Assembly: GCA_900073065.1 (NCBI GenBank)
Contig: FJOG01000025.1
Coordinates: 682,001 to 746,000, forward strand
Reading direction: 5' to 3'
Length of the DNA: 64,000 nt
Source of the DNA: Phialocephala subalpina
Lineage: Eukaryota; Ascomycota; Leotiomycetes; Helotiales; Mollisiaceae
Of the stretch, positions 57,576 to 64,000 are shown piece by piece; position 1 is the first letter of the stretch, and each line of letters starts with the position of its first letter. Under the pieces are notes generated by a model. It did no database searches. It was not told the DNA's origin and saw only the letters and a list, made by a program, of their open reading frames with translations. A program made the position numbers and the translations under genes.

Positions 57576-59525
57576 ATGCCTTCAAATCACTCTTCTCCCA
57601 CCCATGGTGGCGGTAATAGCACATCAAGTGGTGCTGCTGCCGCTGCCGCTGCCCGCAAAGCAAAGATGGCTTATCAGAGATTGCAAAACCAACATGCCGC
57701 CAAATACTACGCCGCTGGTGTCCTGGGAATGATCGCCATATTTGCTATCTTTCATTGGGCTCGGTATCTGTACAGTCTTTATGCTTCGAATAAGATGAAG
57801 AGGTCGAGGGCTATGAAGGCACTAGTATCAATTGTCAGGTATGCAACTCAAAATTACTGGCAGACAAACCATACTGACGTCTCACAGAGCAATTCGCCAT
57901 GTCCTCACTCACAGAGTACCCGGATTTACATCCATCGGGCATGCTGTGGTTGTGCTTATTTACGTGGTCATCAACGTTGTGTTGACCCTGACATATATGG
58001 ATTGGTCCAATCTGACGCCCATCTCCAAGAGATTGGGATGGTGAGTCTCTGCTCCAATCACTTAAAATTACGAGGCTAAGAAACTCTAGGATGACCCTCA
58101 TCAACACATCATTCATCGTGTTCTTAGCCTTGAAGAATACTCCACTAGCATTTCTCACCGCCTACTCCTATGAAAGACTCAACTTGCTCCACCAAGTCGG
58201 CGGCTACTCAACAATCATCTTCGCCTTCCTCCACGCAATCACAATCATCATGGGCTTTGAAAAGATACACAGACCGGCAATGCTCCTTGAGCTGGCCCAA
58301 ATCAATGGCATGACCGCCGTTTCGGCTCTATTCGTCCTGCTGGTCTTCGCACTCTTAATCCGAAGAGTTCGCTACGAAGTATTCTACATCTCACATATCC
58401 TCATGTTTATGCTATTCATCATCACTGCTGCCATGCATCAACCCAACATAAAAGACAAGGCTATCATCATAACCATTTTGTCTGGTGCAATGTGGGGCTC
58501 AGATCGCACCCTCCGAGGTCTTCGCATCCTATGGTACGCATACGACAATCGCGCAACCATTACTCCTCTCCCTCACGGCGGGACAAGAATCATCCTTAGA
58601 AGATCACCATCAAGATCCGTGCCCGGCACGCACTGCTTCCTCTGGATCCCGAAAATCCGAGCTATTGAAATGCATCCTTTCACAATCGTGAGCAAGACAC
58701 CATACAGTCTGGAACTGGTGGTAGCAGCATATGATGGCTTCACGAATGACCTACACAAGTACGCTGTCAAGCACCCCGGTACCTCTCTCCGAGCCTCATT
58801 CGACGGTCCCTATGGTTCTCTTCCAGACTTTGCCAGGGTCGCGGATAAAGTCATCCTCATTGCTGGTGGAAGCGGCGCTTCGTTCACTTTCGGAGTCGCT
58901 TTGGATATTTGCAAAAAGCTAAGAAATACATCGGAGAAAACCATCGAGTTCATCTGGACCGTTAGAGAACAAAGTATATCCCCTCCCATCTTCTCTCCGT
59001 TTTGGCAAAGCTAATGTAGACCCAGAGCAAATCTCCTGGTTCCAAAAAGAACTCGCAGAACTCCAAACCTCCCACCGCGTAAACATCATCCTCCACGCCA
59101 CCCGCCCCTCCATCCACGAAGTCCGCCAATCCACCAGTCGCTCCCCCATCTCCCCCGTCGACGAAGAAAAAGCCCTTCACGACTCCTTCTCCTTCTCTAA
59201 CCCCCCTCAATCTCTAGTCCCCAATTCGCCTATTCTATCTCTTCCGGAAGACCCAGAGAAAGATGAGATCCATCATGCGCAAACAAGCCATCGCTACATA
59301 GACCACGCATGGTCCTCTACTTCTTCTGTCAATATTCTACCAGGCAGGCCTGATGTAGATCACATCGTCAAGAAAGTCGTTTCTGAGACGGGTGATGATC
59401 AGAGGGTTGTGGTTGCCGCTTGTGGACCGGATGGCTTGATGTGGAGGGTGAGGAAGGCGACGGCGGGGGTTATCAGGGTGGGTGGTCCGAGTGTGGAGTT
59501 GCATTGTGAGCAGTTTGGTTGGTAA
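57576..59525 (+). CDS. Ferric/cupric reductase, FRE family
   Basis: Membrane flavocytochrome that moves electrons from NADPH through FAD and two hemes to extracellular Fe(III) or Cu(II), the first step of reductive iron uptake. Exons 57576-57838, 57888-58040, 58090-58973 and 59020-59525 close to 601 aa. The N-terminus is Ser/Gly/Ala-rich and hydrophilic, with no clear signal peptide. About six hydrophobic helices follow. Heme-ligand His pairs are in LLHQVGGYSTIIFAFLHAIT and SHILMFMLFIITAAMHQP. FAD binding is HPFTIVS, NADPH binding is LIAGGSGASFTFG, and the terminal CGPDGLMWRVR is the usual NADPH-contact end. The substrate metal cannot be read from sequence. No ferroxidase or permease gene lies beside it, so this is not a paired uptake locus. 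Confidence 0.93.
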
Positions 59526-60283
59526 GGGGGTTTTCTTTTGTAGGAGGCTGTACACAGATGATTGGAATACTTTATTCGGATGAATCGGCATGATGGTTTG
59601 GCTGTGTATATGGTAGTGGGATAAGGTTGGGATTGGGATGGATATGGATATGGATATGGAAGATACCTTAGTACATATGAATCTATACTTGCCTTTCTAA
59701 AGTCGAAGATCTTGCAGATGAGGAATCGGGTCATGCAACGTGTTGAAGGCTCTCAAGACATTTGTTTTCCTCCCAGAGGCCATTTTCAAATATTTAAATG
59801 TTGTCTTGGGTGAATTTCAAGCCGACAAACTCGGGATGAGGGGCATTGACAGTTCTCGCCTAAACTCGGGTTTGGAAAGAGGATGTGAGATATCCGAAAG
59901 ACATACCTCGCATCAATCACTAGAGCACAATTCAAGCAAGAATTCGAGGTTGACAGTTTCATTGAGATATCTTGAGGCCTCTCGCCTGTATTGTTTCCGC
60001 CTTGCAAACTAAATGACTAGTACAGACTTTCTTCTCTGCCAATCATGAAATAACTCCCCTTGCTCTGAATTCCGAAGAGCAAAGATAGCGCCAGCAGCGA
60101 AGAATAATGATCTTGCACCCTATAGATGCTGGTACCCCGACAACATGATGTGATGATGAAAGGGAAAAAAAGAAAAGAAAAGAGGGGAAAGTGCTGCAAG
60201 CAGCTTGCTCATTTAAAAATCCATCCATCCATCCATCAACCCTTCCCAAAGTTCAAGACTTTCCTGAGATGACCGAAGTTTGC
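59526..60283. other. Convergent intergenic with two microsatellites
   Basis: 758 bp between the ferric reductase and 2EXR-protein 3' ends. A (GATATG)n run lies near 59636-59662 and a (CCAT)n run near 60221-60237. No gene supported. Confidence 0.6.
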
Positions 60284-61946
60284 TCAATGAAGCCTAAATC
60301 TACCGTTGCGGAAGGAGTACACCCAGTTGACATCAGGGAACTTCTTCTCGGGGTACTTCTTGCGCAATTTCTCGAGTTCGTCCAGGACTATGTCCTTCTC
60401 TGCGGCAATTGCAGCCTTGACGACTGCTGGTCCATCCTCATCGAGGGTCTTGGGATCGATGCCGAAGTCCGTAGCGATATTCTCCCAAGGACCAAACCAT
60501 CTGGGACCTTTGCGATGCTTGTCGCGATAGTAGGGTCCCAGATCTGCATCGTCGGCGAAGGTGACTGGTCCTTGGTAGGTATAACCGATGCCCTTGGGCA
60601 ATTGCTTGAGACCCCTCAATGAGCCGTGGTCGGTGATCTGTGAGTGATATTAGCTGAATGTTCCAGAAAATGCTGGGAGATTATGGTACTCACGACAATT
60701 GTCAGCTTTTCAAGGTTTGAGAACTTGCCTCTGTCGGTCAAGGCATCCAGTTGCCACTCGAGAGCATTGTACCCAGGTTTTTGTCGGTACTTGTTCTCAT
60801 TGCCTCCAGTGAGAATTCTGTAGTCAATTGCCAGGTGGCGGATATTGTCCGAGTCTTCCTGGGTGATGTGACTCTCGAAGTCTCGGTGAGGAAAGACGAA
60901 GCCATATTTCGAATCGCGATCGAAACGGGCACTCCAGGTTTCCCAATTGGCGTAGAGAATGTCGTTCTCAAGGTCGAAATAGTTCAGCTTGGGAACGGAG
61001 ATTGGGAGTACCTTGCGAATTGGATCATCATCCCAAGATTCGTTCGGAACCAGGTCAGGGTGATCTTCCGGAATGTAATTGTTGACAAGCCCACGGACAT
61101 TCAACTTGAAGGCATCTTTGGGATCGATTTTTTCACCAACAGCAACCTTGATGTCCTTGCGCGCCATCATTGTAGTGAAGATCTTCAGGCCCACTTCCCG
61201 AGCTTCTGTGCATGTCTGCATAAGAGCTGGACAACGAGCAACGACTACAGGGACCTCGCCGTAATGAAAATCACGACGAATGCGGCTGTTTGGGAAATCA
61301 TGGGAGAATTTCCATCGGAGTTCATGCACTGTTGTACGAGGCAAGGCCAGCTTCCAGATCAGTTGTCGGATCTCAACTGGGAGTTTCTTGAAGAGCGTAA
61401 ACTCTGTAAGCGGTACCCACTCTGACTGAGAAGGCTCGGTCTTGAGTATGGTCTTGGGAACTGCCTTGCGACGGCGAGGCTGACTCTTGGCACGTGGAGC
61501 TAAAGCTTTATTCCTATGTCAATGTTAGTCTAGGCCTTGTGTGATCGAAGTGCGGGAAAGTTGTTATGTGTTAGGGAAGAGGAAACCAACAGTCTGGCTG
61601 AAGACTGGGAATCTCAGCATGACCTACGTTGGACAATGGGGGAAGAAAGGTGAAGAGGAGAAGATGAATGGAGGATGATGTGACAGCAAGTGTGACAAGG
61701 ATGATTGTGAGTATGAAGGGATGAATATTGCGCCAACGCCTGATCTTCACAGTAAACAAGGCGAGGACGAGTTGCGTAGCGGTCGGGTATGAAGTTGAAG
61801 GAAGGTGACGGCTTACTTGGTTGGAAGCTTGACCACGTTGTGAGAGACCTCGACAAGAGCCTTGCGTTCAGGACTGTATTCGGGTTGTCAGCGAAGCTTG
61901 TAGTGGAGAGAGATAAGAGAACTTACGTGTTGGTTGGGGAAGACAT
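60284..61946 (-). CDS. 2EXR-domain protein
   Basis: Member of a large fungal family with the F-box-like 2EXR motif; function unknown. The motif FTLFKKLPVEIRQLIWKLAL followed by PRTTVHELRW lies in exon 3. The following ~250 residues are the usual companion region (LMQTCTEAREVGLKIF, DILYANWETW, IRHLAIDYRILTGG, LEKLTIVV). Exons 61927-61946, 61817-61873, 60694-61513 and 60284-60637 close to 416 aa, starting MSSPTNTPERKALVEV. The first exon of 20 nt and the ~300-nt second intron are my reconstruction. They close in frame with good splice signals, but the model upstream of 61513 is less certain than the rest. Confidence 0.83.
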
Positions 61947-62070
61947 GCTTGTTGTTCGTCTGAACTTGCGCGTTGTAAAAAGTTGAGATGAACGAAGGTA
62001 TCGATAGTAGCAGAGGACTAAAAGTGCTCGAAGAGGACTTGAGTAAAGGTATTGAAGACGAGGCGGGCTC

Positions 62071-62118
62071 GAAAGAGGTTGAGTGTGTGATATTGAAAGA
62101 GGTTGAGTGTGTAATGTA
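62071..62118. repeat. 24-bp tandem repeat, two copies
   Basis: GAAAGAGGTTGAGTGTGT followed by six variable bases occurs twice in a row, in the presumed 5' leader or promoter of the 2EXR gene. Confidence 0.8.
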
Positions 62119-63244
62119 ACGAGGAGGGAAAGGTGTTGACTTTCTAGTTGAGGTCCGGCGCGACGAGAGCGGACAACAAGACTTACGGATACTTGATTGA
62201 CTGATGCTGATACTCAAAGTAGGTTGGATAAAGGTGAGAAGAGTTGACAAAAGACTTTGGGTATCTGCTGAGCGTGGTGTCGAGGCTTGGGAAAAACAAG
62301 TTTGTGACTAAGGGGAGATTTTATATTCCCATCCGAAGGCGTGGTTGATTTGCGTCGCAAGTTTGAATTTCTGCACTAACCCAAATTGGTCCGAAGAAAA
62401 TAAAGAACCTCGAGTTGACAAATAGGCATGGCGCTAAGTTGTGTGATTGTGCGGTCGTCATTCATATAAAAGTTCTCTGAGCCGGTATATATTTACACCT
62501 ACCAACCACGCCGTGTGACACTTCCAACTTTTACTGTAGCTGAGGACTCCAAGTAATAGAATATCAATTTGAAAGCATGAACGCGTTCAATATTATGTGA
62601 AAACGATGCCATCTAGAGACCATCATGTGAATTTTGCCGTGAAGTTATCAAGTGTTCCCAAGGGGAGTGTGCCCGCAGGCCTGCGCCGACTTAACCAGAA
62701 CCCTGACTACCTCGAGAGAATGAAAACGCCCTATTGCTCAATAAGCTCGCGAAGATATCCAAGAAGAGGTGCAGACAATCTTTTCAACTTGCGAAGCTCT
62801 AGCACAGTACGCGCCAAGGGTCAACTTCCGCAGACCTTTGAATCATCCTCGAGGAAGACGGGATATTGGTGAAAACGGTTACCAACTGACTGTGAGTGCG
62901 GACGCGCTGACAAGAATTCCTCCTACTAGAGACACTATCTACGAAACCACTGAACAAGCTATTGCTCACCTATGCTAGACCTTCTCGATACGATCCAACT
63001 TGACCACAAAGACCAGCGATCTGCGGAACATTATTAGGGACCGTTCTTCAAAAATTACAGGTACAGGCAGGTTTAAACTCCTATTAAAGCCCCTTTGTCA
63101 TAAACAGATGGAGTGCAGAAAGCTTCCCTGCTTCCGCAGTAAGTGTAGCTCTGGGTATTGAGAAATGATGCTGACCCTGGAACCTCATCTAGTACGAACA
63201 GGTCATTCTCTTCCCGTCAAGACTCCAAACCCACCATACCCTGC

Positions 63245-63495
63245 CTAGAAAATGTCGAAGAAGGTCTCTGGACATCAGAAACAGAAATAAAGCGAGGGAG
63301 GGATGATACACTCAGGTAGAGATGGGGAAAGCAGGGCCTTGGCGTGGACAAGTTGGAGAGGACAATAATGTGCTAAGACGTCCACAGAAAACGCCGAAGA
63401 AAGTCCCGAGAGGTCAGCAACAATAAGGAAGCAAGCATGGGAATTATATCTTCAGGTAGAGACGCTGAAGTAACAGCGGTGGCCGAGACAAGTTA
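63245..63495. repeat. Diverged tandem duplication, two ~112-bp units
   Basis: Units at about 63245-63356 and 63383-63495 share the order CYTAGAAAA/CACAGAAAA, CGAAGAA, GTCTC/GTCCC, TCAG-AACA, TTCAGGTAGAGA, and GACAAGTT, spaced about 138 bp. Similarity is moderate. Confidence 0.6.
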
Positions 63496-63603
63496 AGCAG
63501 GACCGCCGTTGACAGGCGTGGCCAGAACTTTGCAGTCAGCAAGTCTTCGCGTAAAAGCTACATTGGAGCATGGATTGACTGATGGAAATAGCCTCTAGAG
63601 AAG

Positions 63604-63890
63604 GTAAGAGATATCGCTGGTTGAACTTACTGATTTGCGCCTTTGCAGATCTTGACCCCACGGTTGTAGGTGCCGAAGTCGAGAGCAGTCCAGTCAAGAT
63701 GGCTAGTTTCGACATCTCCAAGATTATGAACGATGAATTAGAACGAGGTAAAAGGTAGTTTTTGGTTGGACTTACTGATATTGTGCCAGGCGTCTTTCTA
63801 TCGAGCCTGCTGCTTCTGCAGATCCTGACTACCGATTCTAGATGCCGAATTCGAGGGCAGTCCAATCTAGCTAGATGTTATAGATGTCCC
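63604..63890 (-). repeat. Duplicated exon-like units, decayed
   Basis: Units at about 63604-63730 and 63749-63890. Read on the minus strand, each is an exon-like block flanked by AG (…CTAG) and by a GTAAGT donor followed by TYCAACC. The unit at 63604 stays open and reads DWTALDFGTYNRGVKICKG. The unit nearer the edge has the same start (DWTALEFG) but then stops. This looks like the 3' part of a gene lying mainly beyond the window. Confidence 0.6.
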
Positions 63891-64000
63891 CAATACTGTA
63901 GAGCAATGGAGGAATGGATTATAACGCATAAGTGATTCCTGGAGCTGCTAGAGTAGCAAAGAGCTGACAGATGTGGCAGGTACAGATTCCCATCGAGCCA

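Larger units (their letters stand above)
61947..64000. other. Repeat-rich, gene-poor right edge
   Basis: Holds the 5' leader of the 2EXR gene and decayed sequence. Around 62597-62978 two overlapping frames carry peptide-like text (EEVQTIFSTCEALAQYAP) without an intact gene. Two pairs of related blocks are listed separately. The window ends inside this material. Confidence 0.5.

Noticed and set aside
60221..60237. CCAT repeat run as a possible CRISPR or regulatory array
   Set aside because: Simple microsatellite of a few units with no spacers.

Overview
The window is nuclear DNA of a filamentous ascomycete (Pezizomycotina). The evidence is short introns of about 48-70 nt with GTATGT/GTAAGT-type donors and CTAAC/CTGAC-like branch points, plus fungus-specific families: a rhodopsin-fold SAT4/PTH11-like membrane protein, a Zn2Cys6 regulator with a fungal C-terminal domain, a 2EXR-type protein, a fungal ferric reductase and a fungal-type THO2. 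A leotiomycete is my best guess from the general look of the proteins, but nothing here proves the class. There is no operon structure, no rRNA or tRNA that I could support, and no CRISPR array.

Layout. 0-11 kb is gene-poor: a cytochrome P450 cut by the left edge and frameshifted near its C-terminus, a five/six-exon SAT4-type membrane protein, and a secreted tyrosinase whose fourth intron carries a foldback (MITE-like) element. 11-25 kb holds a very large THO2 gene (mRNA export), divergent MET2 (homoserine O-acetyltransferase), a Zn2Cys6 regulator, and divergent from it a chromate-transporter pseudogene. 25-29 kb holds a UDP-glycosyltransferase relic with at least four in-frame stops. 29-45 kb is housekeeping-like: a DHCR7-type sterol reductase, a paraoxonase-like beta-propeller, a small membrane protein, a SYLF/Ysc84 actin-patch protein, a small Cys-rich protein, MEF2 (mitochondrial ribosome recycling) and divergent VPS17 (retromer). 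46-64 kb holds a polyol dehydrogenase, CSN6 (COP9 signalosome), a disordered protein, a protein ending in SUMO-interaction-like motifs, a ferric reductase and a 2EXR protein. The right edge is repeat-rich and gene-poor.

The neighbours do not form a pathway or a biosynthetic cluster. For most multi-exon genes I rebuilt the exon chain by hand and checked that phases and total length close in frame. Those checks give 2440 aa for THO2, 505 for MET2, 388 for tyrosinase, 866 for MEF2, 611 for VPS17, 631 for the SYLF protein and 601 for the ferric reductase.

The strongest unusual signal is that two introns in unrelated genes 32 kb apart (21356-21475 and 53603-53706, both minus strand, both phase 1) are clearly the same sequence family. 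They share the donor region, the internal hairpin and the last 14 bases. This is what introner-like elements (mobile, self-copying introns) look like. Other points of interest are the intronic foldback element in the tyrosinase gene, the two dead genes and the frameshifted P450, duplicated decayed exons at the right edge, and two stop-free 51-nt introns that could be retained without breaking the protein.
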